Shown: positions 1 through 6,723, counted from the stretch's first letter. The stretch is DNA of 64,000 bases from an uncultured Eubacteriales bacterium (GCA_900321275.1 ONVI01000001.1:1-64000); one strand, 5' to 3'. Notes: a model not told the origin generated them from the letters alone. Numbers and translations are program-made.

Positions 1-130
1 TATGGGCAACGATTTCGGTGTCTGTAATCAGCCAATTGTACTCAACCTGCCTGTTTTCAATAGCGTCGAGAACAGATTTGAGATAGGTATAATAGCGGCT
101 GCTCTCTTTGTCAATCACACCATAAACCAT
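1..130 (-). CDS. partial hypothetical protein (5' end only)
   Basis: An open frame begins with ATG at 130-128 on the minus strand and runs off the window edge, giving 43 residues starting MVYGVIDKESS. An AGAGGAA ribosome site lies just upstream (about 136-142). The pattern of aromatic residues followed by YNWLITDTEIVA resembles the N-terminus of DUF2691-type proteins of Firmicutes, small proteins of unknown role, but the fragment is too short to be sure. Its composition is AT-rich like the neighbouring 344-757 gene and unlike the rest of the window, which suggests a small accessory or recently acquired patch. Confidence 0.5.
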   Translation of the reverse strand, partial: MVYGVIDKESSRYYTYLKSVLDAIENRQVEYNWLITDTEIVAH

Positions 131-247
131 ACGCTTTCCTCTGATCTTAATCTTTTTATATGATATCATAAAAACGATAGGATTGCTACTGTTATAATAG
201 CAATCCTATTCTGGATTTGTTTCACTGTTTTGATAGATTTTCCCGGA

Positions 248-326
248 GGGGGGTTCACCTGCCTTTTAGGGGGGTTCAACCGGGTCCGCGGGGGATTCAC
301 TTTCAAAAAGAGGGTTCAAAGTGAAC
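248..326. repeat. iterated GGGGGTTCA array
   Basis: Four related units, GGGGGGTTCACC, GGGGGGTTCAACC, GGGGGATTCAC and GAGGGTTCAAAGTGAAC, place their TTCA cores at 254, 275, 296 and 315, that is spaced 21, 21 and 19 bp. The last two form a dyad (CACTTT at 298-303 against AAAGTG at 318-323). Multiple short terminal repeats of this kind are typical of IS21-family ends, so this may be the remnant of an element end; no transposase is present in the window. Binding sites for a regulator of the flanking genes are the alternative. Confidence 0.45.
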
Positions 327-343
327 GATTGAGACTATATGCA

Positions 344-757
344 TTACTGATTGTTCGTAAAGAATGGGATTATGCTTTCCTTCGTCAAGTCACGTAACTC
401 TTGATATAGCAGTTCCATATCAGTTGTTTCAGTAACATCCCACCATTTGTCGCAAGGGTACTTTGGGGTCCACGAGGCGGGGCGCTTCCGAATGGGGCAT
501 TCACATTCTTTCAGCTTTGGCGAGATCGGTCTGTCACTGTATTCTTTCAACAAGCCAAGATTTATTGTAAAGCTGATGCAGTCTTTTGTACCGTACATAC
601 TCCGCTGGAAATTGACGATCCTTGCAATTTTAGGAGTGGTACTATCATCGATCCATCGCAAAGTGAACCCATCTTTTTTAAACGGGAGCCCTTGTTCTTT
701 GAGAAAAAGGTGCATTCTTTTCACAAGACTTTTGAAATTACCTAACGCATCGGCCAC
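344..757 (-). CDS. DUF4304-like protein
   Basis: A protein of about 137 residues. The start is taken as GTG at 757-755 because GGAGG lies 8 nt upstream (766-770) and there is no in-frame ATG; an upstream in-frame TTG overlaps that ribosome site. The N-terminal helix, the segment LPFKKDGFTLRWIDD and the stretch KDCISFTINLGLL match the general pattern of DUF4304 proteins, in which a lysine-rich FKKxG turn is followed by a beta-strand domain ending in FTINLG. Function of that family is unknown. The gene is AT-rich compared with the window, has its own promoter and sits beside another small hypothetical gene, as accessory genes do. No catalytic motif is visible. Confidence 0.55.
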   Translation of the reverse strand: MADALGNFKSLVKRMHLFLKEQGLPFKKDGFTLRWIDDSTTPKIARIVNFQRSMYGTKDCISFTINLGLLKEYSDRPISPKLKECECPIRKRPASWTPKYPCDKWWDVTETTDMELLYQELRDLTKESIIPFFTNNQ

Positions 758-789
758 GGCAATTGCCTCCAATACATCATGTTAATTGA

Positions 790-818
790 ATCATAACATA
801 TACATACTAGCTTAGCAA
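790..818 (-). promoter_or_regulatory. promoter of the DUF4304-like gene
   Basis: On the minus strand TTGCTA (813-818) and TATGAT (790-795) are separated by 17 bp, a good sigma-A arrangement about 30 bp upstream of the ribosome site of the 344-757 gene. Confidence 0.6.
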
Positions 819-820
819 TA

Positions 821-860
821 AATAAAATAGCACGGCAATTCTATCAAAATTACCGTGCTA
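821..860 (-). terminator. terminator of the tRNA-Ser gene
   Basis: On the minus strand the sequence TAGCACGG (853-860) pairs with CCGTGCTA (828-835), enclosing a loop with further AATT pairing, and is followed by TTTTATTT. It lies directly after the tRNA CCA end. Confidence 0.85.
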
Positions 861-863
861 ATG

Positions 864-955
864 TGGCGGAGATGGAGAGATTCGAACTCTCGAGGAGCTT
901 TTGACCCCTACACGATTTCCAATCGTGCGCGCTCGACCAACTACGCGACATCTCC
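864..955 (-). tRNA. tRNA-Ser (anticodon GGA)
   Basis: The minus strand folds as a class II tRNA: acceptor GGAGATG pairs with CATCTCC, the D-arm contains AGTTGGTCGA, the anticodon stem CACGA/TCGTG encloses TTGGAAA with anticodon GGA, a long variable arm follows, and the T-arm reads GAGAGTTCGAATCTCTC. The long variable arm and anticodon assign serine (UCC/UCU codons). The 3' CCA is encoded (864-866). It is transcribed alone between its own promoter and terminator. Confidence 0.97.
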
Positions 956-995
956 GTGTTGCCCGAAAAACTTTTATCAACTTGTCAGCTTGCTT

Positions 996-1024
996 ATTAT
1001 AAAGCGCGGTTCAGATAAAGTCAA
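996..1024 (-). promoter_or_regulatory. promoter of the tRNA-Ser gene
   Basis: TTGACT (1019-1024) and TATAAT (996-1001) on the minus strand with a 17-bp spacer, near consensus, as expected for a stable RNA gene. Confidence 0.85.
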
Positions 1025-1075
1025 GAAAAATTTTCGGATTTCAGCAGGAAATTTGAAATACGAGAGTGGGAGCAC

Positions 1076-1113
1076 AGAAACAGCGCGGAGAGGGGAAGAC
1101 CCCTTCTCCGCGC
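1076..1113 (-). terminator. terminator of the symporter gene
   Basis: A strong hairpin, GCGCGGAGAgggg (1083-1095) against ccccTTCTCCGCGC (1100-1113), lies 23 bp beyond the symporter stop; on the minus strand it is followed by TGTTTCTG, a weak U-tract. Confidence 0.65.
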
Positions 1114-1135
1114 CGTGAGAGCTGCGACGCTGCGT

Positions 1136-2563
1136 TTACTTCTTCGCGTTGGCACCCATGTGCTCTTTGGTGAGCTTGATGGTCACGCCGGACAGGGCCA
1201 GCAGGGCGATCAGGTTCGGGATGGCCATGAAGCCGTTGAGGGCGTCCGCCAGGTTCCAGGCGTCGGCAAGGCTCATGGTCGCGCCGATGATGATGAAGCA
1301 GATAAACAGAACCTGATAGACCCGCACGGACTTGTGGCCGAAGATATACTCGCAGCAGCGGGTGCCGTAGAGGGACCAGCTCAGGATCGTGGACAGGGCG
1401 AACAGGCTGAGGCAGACCGCGATGATCAGGGCGCCGAGCTTGCTGCCGAGCACCGAGCTCATGGCCGCCGCGACGTTCGAGCCGTTGCCGCCGGAACCCC
1501 AGGTGATGTCGATGCTTCCCGCGCAGTAGGCGGAGAGAACGGTCAGGCTCGTAAGGGTGCAGATCACGATGGTGTCCATGAAGACCTCAAAGATGCCGTA
1601 CAGGCCCTGCTTGACAGGATCGGTCTCGGAGGTCGCGGCGTGAGCGATGGGGGCGGAGCCGAGACCGGCCTCATTGGAGAAGCAGCCGCGGCCGACGCCC
1701 TTCTTCATGCTGGTCATGATCGTAATGCCGATGGCACCGCCGACTGCGGCGGTGGGATTGAAGGCGCCCTGGAAGATCATCGCGAAAACCTTGCCGATGT
1801 GGGAGATGTTCACAAAGATGACGATCAGGGCCGCAATGATGTAAACGACAGCCATGAAGGGAACCAGCTTTTCCGTGACCTGGCCGATGCGCTTGATGCC
1901 GCCGAGGATGACCAGCGCCACGAAAGCGGCGACGATGCAGCCGATGACAAAGGTGCTCACGCGCACGTCACTGCCGAGGAAGGAGAAGGTGGAGGCCGCG
2001 TTGGGCGTGAAGCTGTCGATGGCGTTGTTGATCGCGTCCGCGATGGACTGAACCTGGGTGGCGTTGCCGATGCCGAAGGCGGCGAGGGCGGCGAGGACGG
2101 CAAACACGCTGCCGAGCCATGCCCAGTTCTTGCCCAGGCCGTTCTTGATATAGTACATCGGGCCGCCGACCCAGTCGCCCTTGGCGTTGCGCTCACGATA
2201 CTTGACGGCGAGCAGCACCTCAGAGTACTTGGTCATCATGCCCACGAGGGCCGCGACCCACATCCAGAAGACCGCGCCGGGGCCGCCGATGAAGATGGCG
2301 CCTGTGACGCCCGCAATGTTGCCGGTGCCGACGGTGGCGGCGAGGGCAGTGGTCAGCGCCTGGAAGGGCGTGACCTCGCCTTTGCCGGCCTGGTGCTTGT
2401 CAAAGAGCTTGCCCGCGGTATTCTTCCACCAGTAGGGGATGTGGCTGAACTGCAGGAAGCCCATCCGAAGGCTGAGGTAGAAGCCCGTGCCGACCAGCAG
2501 CAGAAGCATGACGGGACCCCAGGCTATGTCGTCAATGGTTGAAATAATTTGGCTCAATGTCAT
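1136..2563 (-). CDS. sodium:alanine/glycine symporter (AGCS family), probable glycine importer
   Basis: This 475-residue integral membrane protein belongs to the alanine/glycine:cation symporter family, which takes up small neutral amino acids with sodium. The start is ATG at 2563, eight nt after AGGGAGG; an upstream frame extension runs through the riboswitch and is not used. Family hallmarks visible are the N-terminal segment GPVMLLLLVGTGFYLSLRM, the TALAATVGTGNIAGV motif around residue 75-90, MWVAALVGMMTKYSE, the FSNEAGLGSAPIAHA motif near residue 295, and about ten hydrophobic segments. The length fits the family (430-500). A glycine riboswitch in the leader makes glycine the likely main substrate, although the protein sequence alone cannot separate alanine from glycine. 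Confidence 0.93.
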   Translation of the reverse strand: MTLSQIISTIDDIAWGPVMLLLLVGTGFYLSLRMGFLQFSHIPYWWKNTAGKLFDKHQAGKGEVTPFQALTTALAATVGTGNIAGVTGAIFIGGPGAVFWMWVAALVGMMTKYSEVLLAVKYRERNAKGDWVGGPMYYIKNGLGKNWAWLGSVFAVLAALAAFGIGNATQVQSIADAINNAIDSFTPNAASTFSFLGSDVRVSTFVIGCIVAAFVALVILGGIKRIGQVTEKLVPFMAVVYIIAALIVIFVNISHIGKVFAMIFQGAFNPTAAVGGAIGITIMTSMKKGVGRGCFSNEAGLGSAPIAHAATSETDPVKQGLYGIFEVFMDTIVICTLTSLTVLSAYCAGSIDITWGSGGNGSNVAAAMSSVLGSKLGALIIAVCLSLFALSTILSWSLYGTRCCEYIFGHKSVRVYQVLFICFIIIGATMSLADAWNLADALNGFMAIPNLIALLALSGVTIKLTKEHMGANAKK

Positions 2564-2616
2564 GTGTATTCCTCCCTTATGAAATACCGTGTTGTTCTTT
2601 CTCCGGACGGTCAAAT

Positions 2617-2639
2617 AAAAAAACGCTGATCTCTCAGCG
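2617..2639 (-). terminator. riboswitch-controlled intrinsic terminator
   Basis: On the minus strand CGCTGA-GAGA-TCAGCG (2624-2639) is followed by seven T (2617-2623), between the glycine aptamer and the symporter start. Its 5' arm includes CTGAGAGAT, the exact complement of ATCTCTCAG inside the aptamer (2692-2700), so aptamer folding and terminator folding are linked. Confidence 0.88.
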
Positions 2640-2677
2640 ATGACAGATGTCCGAACCCACACGGCGGGGGCTGAACG

Positions 2678-2775
2678 CTCTGTCCTTTTGCCTGAGAGAT
2701 TCGGCCTTGCGGCCTTGCACCTTCGGCACTCCCCGATGCCGCATGGCGCAGAGAGCTTCTCCAGAGTCCCTCGAC
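2678..2775 (-). promoter_or_regulatory. glycine riboswitch aptamer (single)
   Basis: The minus strand carries the conserved glycine aptamer features in order: GGACTCTGGAGA, a variable stem, GTGCCGAAGGTGCAAG, and ATCTCTCAGGCAAAAGGACAGAG. These match the type known from gcvT leaders. Only one complete aptamer is seen; the following 40 nt lack a second CCGAAGG core. It precedes an amino acid symporter, one of the usual target genes. Confidence 0.93.
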
Positions 2776-2835
2776 CGGCAGTTTTCCGCATCGGAATCCT
2801 GGCGGCGTCAACGGGAGTATGTATTTGACTTCAAC

Positions 2836-2864
2836 AATATAGCATCCAAAACAGCGCGGCGCAA
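2836..2864 (-). promoter_or_regulatory. promoter of riboswitch-symporter transcript
   Basis: TTGCGC (2859-2864) and TATATT (2836-2841) on the minus strand with 17-bp spacing, about 60 bp before the aptamer. The rest of the 470-bp gap to the next gene (2865-3035) shows no other clear element. Confidence 0.7.
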
Positions 2865-3035
2865 GCCTTTTTAGGCAAATCGGCGATGTGATGGAGAACG
2901 GATTTGCTTTCCACCTTTAATCTGTTAAATTGTCACAAAAGACAAGTGTCCGCGATATAAAAACAATAGCCGGCAGCTTGCAAATTTGCCGGGACTGTGG
3001 TAGCTTTGTAATAATTATAGTGCGCGGAGGCTGCC

Positions 3036-3653
3036 ATGAAACGCTGTCTGATTATCGCAGGGGGCGATTATGCCCCGATCGGCCCGGTTGAGAAGGATGA
3101 TTTTGTCCTCGCCTGTGACCGAGGCTATGCCTGGTGTGCGCGCGAGGGGATTGTGCCCAATCTCATTTTGGGAGATTTTGACTCCTATCCCGGCGCGCTG
3201 CCGAAGGAGATCCCGGTGCTGCGCTATCCTGTGGAAAAAGACGACACGGACGCCATGCTCGCGGTGCGCTGGGCGCATGAGCACGGCTTTGACGCGGTGC
3301 GCCTCTGCTGCGCCTTCGGGGGACGACTGGATCATTTGCTGTCCAATGTGGAGACCCTGCATTACGCGGCGGCGCTGGGCATGGAGGCGGAGGCTGCGGA
3401 CGAAAACAACCTGATCCGCATACTGCGTGCGGGCGCATATCATGTGCCGTGTCAACCGTGCCGGAGCCTCTCCCTGATCGCCCTGACGGAGCGGGTGGAG
3501 AATCTCACGATCCGCGGCACAAAGTACGAGGTTGAGGGCGTAACGCTTCAAAAACCGACGACCCTCGGGCAGAGCAACGCCTTCGTCACGGATGCGCGCA
3601 TCTCGTTTGACAGCGGGATGCTTGCGCTGATCCTGAGCAGACTGGAGGGCTGA
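3036..3653 (+). CDS. thiN: thiamine pyrophosphokinase
   Basis: A 205-residue cytosolic enzyme that transfers pyrophosphate from ATP to thiamine to give thiamine diphosphate. The signature motifs are in place: ACDRGYAW near 26-34, LILGDFDS at 43-50 (metal and ATP site), EKDDTDA at 67-73, and FGGRLDHLLSN near 93-103, followed by the beta-sandwich thiamine-binding domain with LTIRGTKYEVEG and GQSNAF. Length equals the bacterial family norm. ATG follows GGAGG by 6 nt. It is 3 bp upstream of the SprT-like gene, with which it is probably co-transcribed. No TPP riboswitch is seen upstream. In many Clostridia thiN follows rpe and rsgA; that context is absent here. Confidence 0.95.
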   Translation: MKRCLIIAGGDYAPIGPVEKDDFVLACDRGYAWCAREGIVPNLILGDFDSYPGALPKEIPVLRYPVEKDDTDAMLAVRWAHEHGFDAVRLCCAFGGRLDHLLSNVETLHYAAALGMEAEAADENNLIRILRAGAYHVPCQPCRSLSLIALTERVENLTIRGTKYEVEGVTLQKPTTLGQSNAFVTDARISFDSGMLALILSRLEG

Positions 3654-3656
3654 GAC

Positions 3657-4172
3657 ATGCATACATTGCAGGAGGTCAGAGCCGAATATGACCGTCTCGA
3701 CCGGCTGATCGGGATCGACACAAGAATGATTGAACTGAAAATTTCCAAGCGCGCCGTGCGGCAGTTAGGCTCCTTTCGCTCCCCGACGCGGGGGAGGGGA
3801 CCGCTGCGCATCACGCTGTCGGCGCTGATCCTGGATGACGATGAGCAGTTCTGGGACACCGTGAGGCATGAGTACGCCCATGCCGCGGTCTATCTGCTGT
3901 ACCCCGGCCAGAAGCACGGACACGATCAGGCCTGGCGCGACATGTGCCGCCGTGTGGGCTGCGATCCCAAACGTCTCGCCCCGGAGCAGGGGAGGGCGGC
4001 GGAGCTGCGGCAGCAAAAGGTCAAGTACATCATTCGCTGCCAGGGCTGCGGGGCGGAGAGCCGCTACATCCGGCGCGGCAGAACGGTGGACCTGATGCTG
4101 CGCGGCCGGGGAAAGAGGCTCCGCTGCCGCCGCTGCGGCGGAAACGATTTTGTTTTGCTGGTGAGAGAATAA
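3657..4172 (+). CDS. SprT-like zinc metalloprotein
   Basis: This 171-residue protein has the SprT fold signature: an HEYAHA (HExxH) zinc-binding motif near residue 77-82 followed about 25 residues later by the GHDQAWRDMCRRVG segment, and a C-terminal zinc ribbon with CQGCG (near 128) and CRRCG (near 160). SprT-like proteins resemble minigluzincin proteases; eukaryotic Spartan cleaves DNA-protein crosslinks, but bacterial members are poorly characterised. The first glutamate of HExxH is present, so proteolytic activity is possible. It starts 3 bp after thiN with GGAGG overlapping the thiN end, so translation is likely coupled. It is followed by copy 1 of a 150-nt structured repeat. Confidence 0.85.
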   Translation: MHTLQEVRAEYDRLDRLIGIDTRMIELKISKRAVRQLGSFRSPTRGRGPLRITLSALILDDDEQFWDTVRHEYAHAAVYLLYPGQKHGHDQAWRDMCRRVGCDPKRLAPEQGRAAELRQQKVKYIIRCQGCGAESRYIRRGRTVDLMLRGRGKRLRCRRCGGNDFVLLVRE

Positions 4173-4180
4173 TGCTCCGC

Positions 4181-4328
4181 TGATTAATTTCTTGAATTTG
4201 CCGAGCAATTTCACCGTGTTTTGCGGTTGCCGCGCCAGCGGCGAGCGAAACGGCAATACAATCATGATTGTTGTGCCTGCATTCGGTACCGTCTTGATTC
4301 AAGATTAAATTGGCACATCAATAATATG
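4181..4328 (+). repeat. 150-nt structured repeat, copy 1
   Basis: This AT-rich stretch is about 70-75% identical to 49084-49236. It contains a hairpin GTTTTG-CGGTT-GCCGC-GCCA-GCGGC-GAG-CGAAAC (4218-4251) and a second inverted pair, ATTGTTGTGCC (4267-4277) with GGCACATCAAT (4312-4322). In the other copy the inner stem is GCCCC/GGGGC and the outer GTTTCG/CGAAAC, so pairing is kept while bases change. It has no open frame of note. A mobile palindromic element or a noncoding RNA are both possible. Confidence 0.7.
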
Positions 4329-4387
4329 ACCGGGGAGGGCGCGTCATGCCCTCCCCGGTCAATGTGCGGAAAAAGCCCTAACCAGGC

Positions 4388-4432
4388 TTCCCCTGTGGGG
4401 GTGAATTCTGACGCGCGCGAAGCGTGCGACAT
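4388..4432 (-). repeat. copy of the GTCGCACGCTTC repeat
   Basis: On the minus strand, ATGTCGCACGCTTC followed by GCGCGCGTCAGAAT and a CCCCCACAGGGG hairpin begins right at the stop codon of the HTH gene. It matches the two direct copies at 16596-16690 with one mismatch over 27 bp. The hairpin may end HTH gene transcription. Confidence 0.7.
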
Positions 4433-4977
4433 TACTTCTTCCCCAGCATGTCCATCGCGGTGCCGATGATATTGCCCAGAAGGTCGCCGTTTCCGGCCTG
4501 GTCGCCGAGAAGACCGGCGAGAATGCCGGAAGCGTCGCCCCCCTCGCCCTTGAGCACGGCAACGGCTTTTTTCTTCGTCTCGCTGTCGGCCTCGCGGTAG
4601 AGCTCCACGAGCTTCTTCTCGGCGGCGGTGAGCTCGAAAGCGTCCTTCTTCGCGCTCGCAGCCGGCTTTTTGGTGCTTGCGCTTGTTTTCTTCGCGGCGC
4701 TCGCCGTCTTTTCGGCGGGCTTTTTCGTGGTGGACGCGGCGGTTTTCTTCGCAGGGCCGTAGGTGCTCTCCTTCGCCGCGTTGATGAGCGAGCTCTGCGT
4801 CACGCCCGTGAGCTTTGCGATCTGCTTCAGCGTAGCCTGGGACAGCTCCTTTTCCCCGCGTTCCGCCTTGCCGAGATCGGAAGCGCTCAAGCCCTCGATC
4901 TTGCCTGCCAGCGCCTCCTGGCTGAGCTTTGCCCTGGTGCGCGCCTCTTTAATAAGCGGTCCAACCGTATTTGCCAT
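4432..4977 (-). CDS. HTH (XRE) protein with lysine/alanine-rich tail
   Basis: This 181-residue protein starts with an XRE-type helix-turn-helix (residues 6-64; RTRAKLSQEALAGKIEG and an LGKAERGEKELS recognition region). Residues 68-118 form a low-complexity stretch of Lys, Ala, Ser, Thr and Pro with repeated KKxA units resembling histone H1-like tails. A helical segment (119-150) follows and the C-terminus is rich in Gly and Leu (GILAGLLGDQAGNGDLLGNIIG). ATG follows a GGAGGAAACGGAT site. The combination suggests a DNA-binding protein, perhaps architectural rather than a classical repressor; the target is unknown. Its closest named relatives would be annotated as helix-turn-helix transcriptional regulators. 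Confidence 0.75.
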   Translation of the reverse strand: MANTVGPLIKEARTRAKLSQEALAGKIEGLSASDLGKAERGEKELSQATLKQIAKLTGVTQSSLINAAKESTYGPAKKTAASTTKKPAEKTASAAKKTSASTKKPAASAKKDAFELTAAEKKLVELYREADSETKKKAVAVLKGEGGDASGILAGLLGDQAGNGDLLGNIIGTAMDMLGKK

Positions 4978-5165
4978 ATCCGTTTCCTCCTTTGTGTTTT
5001 ATCCGTGTCCGGTAAAGCAATAGTAACACAGGAACGGAACACGCACAAGCGTCGGCGCGCTTTTTTCTTGATTTCTTCTGCATAAAATGCTATCATTCTC
5101 TCATGCTATCCAAAGGGAACCGCTGAATAAATCCCCGCGCACATCCTGACGGCGGATTTTCCGCC

Positions 5166-5227
5166 TGACTTTGCCTGAAAAGCTCGAAATACACAAAGTA
5201 TTCCATCGCTTTTCAGGCTTGGTCAGA
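5166..5227. repeat. long imperfect hairpin
   Basis: GCCTGAAAAGC (5173-5183) pairs perfectly with GCTTTTCAGGC (5208-5218), the stem extends outward through CTGAC/GTCAG, and inside AATAC pairs with GTATT. It lies in the 313-bp gap between the HTH gene and the PrsW-like gene, which otherwise shows only an unassigned AT-rich promoter area near 5030-5110. Confidence 0.65.
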
Positions 5228-5291
5228 CAAAGATCTGCTCGTCAGTCTGCACACGTCGATTTCATCAGCGCTTCCATAGAAAAGAGAGGGC

Positions 5292-6047
5292 ATGTCCATG
5301 TCGATACCCGTTTTTCAAATCAATCCCATTCTGATCGCCGCGGCGGTGATCCCGGCAATCATCCTGCTGATCCGGATCGAAAAGGCCGACCGTCTGGAAA
5401 AAGAAAGCCCCCGGCTGCTTGCCTCGCTGGTTCTTTTCGGCATCATCTCCACAGCCATCGCCGAGGTTCTGGAGATGATCGGCATTACCGTGCTCGATAT
5501 GTTTTTCGAGGAAGAGACGGTTTTGTACGACGTGCTTTTGTATTTCGGCATCGTCGCGTTCGCGGAGGAGGGTGCAAAATACGTCCTGCTCAAGCGGCGC
5601 ACCTGGAAAAATCCCGAGTTCAACTGCCAATTTGACGGCGTGGTCTACGGTGTGTTTGTCTCGCTGGGCTTTGCGCTGTGGGAGAACATCGGCTATGTGG
5701 CGAGCTTCGGCCTCTCCGTTGCGCTGATCCGCGCCGTCACCGCCGTGCCCGGTCACGCCTGCTTCGGCGTCTTCATGGGCGCATGGTACGGCATGGCCAA
5801 GCGGCGCGAGGGCATGGAGGATTTTGCGGGCTCCAAAAAATTCCGCGTGGGCGCACTGCTGGTTCCGGCCCTGCTGCACGGCCTGTATGATTTTATCGCA
5901 AGCCGGTCCACCGAGTCGTCGAGCCTGGTTTTCTTCGGCTTCGTGATCGTGATGTTCCTCGTCGCCAACCGGCTCATCAAGCACGTCTCCGACAACGACG
6001 CCTATATCCCGATCCTCCCCTTCGGCTCCCAGGGACCCCAAAAGTAA
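5292..6047 (+). CDS. prsW: PrsW-family intramembrane metalloprotease
   Basis: A 251-residue polytopic membrane protein. The PrsW/glutamic-type protease motifs are all visible: FAEEGAKY (EExxK) near residue 90-97, FDGVVYGVFVSLGFALWEN near 116-134, PGHACFGVFMGAWYG near 153-167, and LLHGLYDF near 195-202. These residues form the metal-linked active site of the PrsW/CPBP-like superfamily. B. subtilis PrsW cleaves the anti-sigma factor RsiW at site 1; no sigma/anti-sigma pair is present near this gene, so its substrate cannot be named. Around seven membrane segments and the length (about 220-260) agree with the family. Start: tandem ATG codons at 5292 and 5298 after AGAGAGGG. Confidence 0.9.
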   Translation: MSMSIPVFQINPILIAAAVIPAIILLIRIEKADRLEKESPRLLASLVLFGIISTAIAEVLEMIGITVLDMFFEEETVLYDVLLYFGIVAFAEEGAKYVLLKRRTWKNPEFNCQFDGVVYGVFVSLGFALWENIGYVASFGLSVALIRAVTAVPGHACFGVFMGAWYGMAKRREGMEDFAGSKKFRVGALLVPALLHGLYDFIASRSTESSSLVFFGFVIVMFLVANRLIKHVSDNDAYIPILPFGSQGPQK

Positions 6048-6080
6048 AAACTGCCTCAAAACGCATATCGAACCATGAGC

Positions 6081-6168
6081 GCAGGGGCCGATTCCCCGGA
6101 TCGACCCGTCGCATTACGCACATTGTCGTAAAACGGCGGGCCGATGAGGGTATCGGCCCCTGCGATTT
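6081..6168. repeat. CCGATC palindromic repeat, copy 1
   Basis: A unit beginning GCAGGGGCCGATTCCCCGG and ending in ATCGGCCCCTGCGATTT, with GCATTACGCACATTGTCGT in the middle. It is about 90% identical to 54954-55041 and related, in opposite orientation, to 41125-41210. The ends are inverted repeats. Confidence 0.85.
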
Positions 6169-6194
6169 CTATTAAGGAACAGTATGAGACGCCC

Positions 6195-6521
6195 CTACCG
6201 CCGGAAGATTGACTCATCGTTTTCCCAGCCGCGGTCGAGCAGCCAGTAGCCCTCAAAATCCGCGTCCTCGTCCTCATCTCCCTCCTCGATGGGCACGTCG
6301 GGCTTGACGCGGCTGAGCTTTTTCCGCGTCTCGTAGGCGCGCAGCTCGTCCACCGTGAAGGGGAGACCCATCTCCGCCGCGATGGGCAGCAGCACCGCCT
6401 CCACCAGCGACTCCCGGATCTCCAGACTGCCGGGGTAGCAGGCGACCGCCTCCTCCACGCGGGCTTTCAGTGCGGGATCCCGCTCGTATTGCTCAAAGAA
6501 TCTGCTGACATGATCCGTCAT
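6195..6521 (-). CDS. Nif11-like small protein
   Basis: A 108-residue soluble protein starting MTDHVSRFFEQ (ATG 6521, preceded by GAGCGAGG 4 nt upstream; an earlier in-frame ATG at 6563 lacks a ribosome site). Residues 4-62 show the Nif11 pattern: an N-terminal helix with FFEQYERDPALKARVEEA, a linker, then AAEMGLPFTVDELRAYE, equivalent to the A-x-x-x-G-F-x-F-T-x-x-E-L signature. Nif11 domains occur as leader peptides of ribosomally made peptides, but also in proteins of unknown function. The C-terminal part is acidic and ends GYWLLDRGWENDESIFRR. No maturation enzyme or exporter lies close by, so a precursor peptide role is only a possibility. Confidence 0.55.
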   Translation of the reverse strand: MTDHVSRFFEQYERDPALKARVEEAVACYPGSLEIRESLVEAVLLPIAAEMGLPFTVDELRAYETRKKLSRVKPDVPIEEGDEDEDADFEGYWLLDRGWENDESIFRR

Positions 6522-6638
6522 AAATCCTCGCTCCGTTTCATAATGTTTAATTGATTTCGCCATGCGATGATCATTATAAGGAATAGATAGCTGACATTAT
6601 ATCCGCTCGCCGCCCCGATTGCAAGCGTCCTCCCGCAC

Positions 6639-6680
6639 TTGCGAAACGGAACGAATTGTGATACAATCTTAAACTGTATC
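6639..6680 (+). promoter_or_regulatory. promoter and dyad upstream of the envelope gene pair
   Basis: TTGCGA (6639-6644), 17 bp, TACAAT (6662-6667). The -10 is overlapped by an inverted repeat GATACA (6660-6665) and TGTATC (6675-6680), a possible operator. Confidence 0.6.
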
Positions 6681-6723
6681 AGTATACGGTATCTGCCGTG
6701 TTTTATGAAAGGCGGAATAATCC

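Noticed and set aside
1..1130. Intact IS21-type insertion sequence
   Set aside because: Only the phased GGGGGTTCA array hints at an element end; no transposase or helper ATPase gene is present.
1115..2542. Plus-strand frame antisense to the symporter gene
   Set aside because: The minus strand encodes clear AGCS family motifs under a riboswitch; the opposite frame is low-complexity in Asp, Gly and Ala.
2564..2791. N-terminal extension of the symporter
   Set aside because: The upstream in-frame stretch is the translated riboswitch and terminator; the ATG at 2563 has the ribosome site.
2940..3035. TPP riboswitch upstream of thiN
   Set aside because: The conserved CTGAGA and ACCTGATCTGGATAAT-type segments are not found in the leader.
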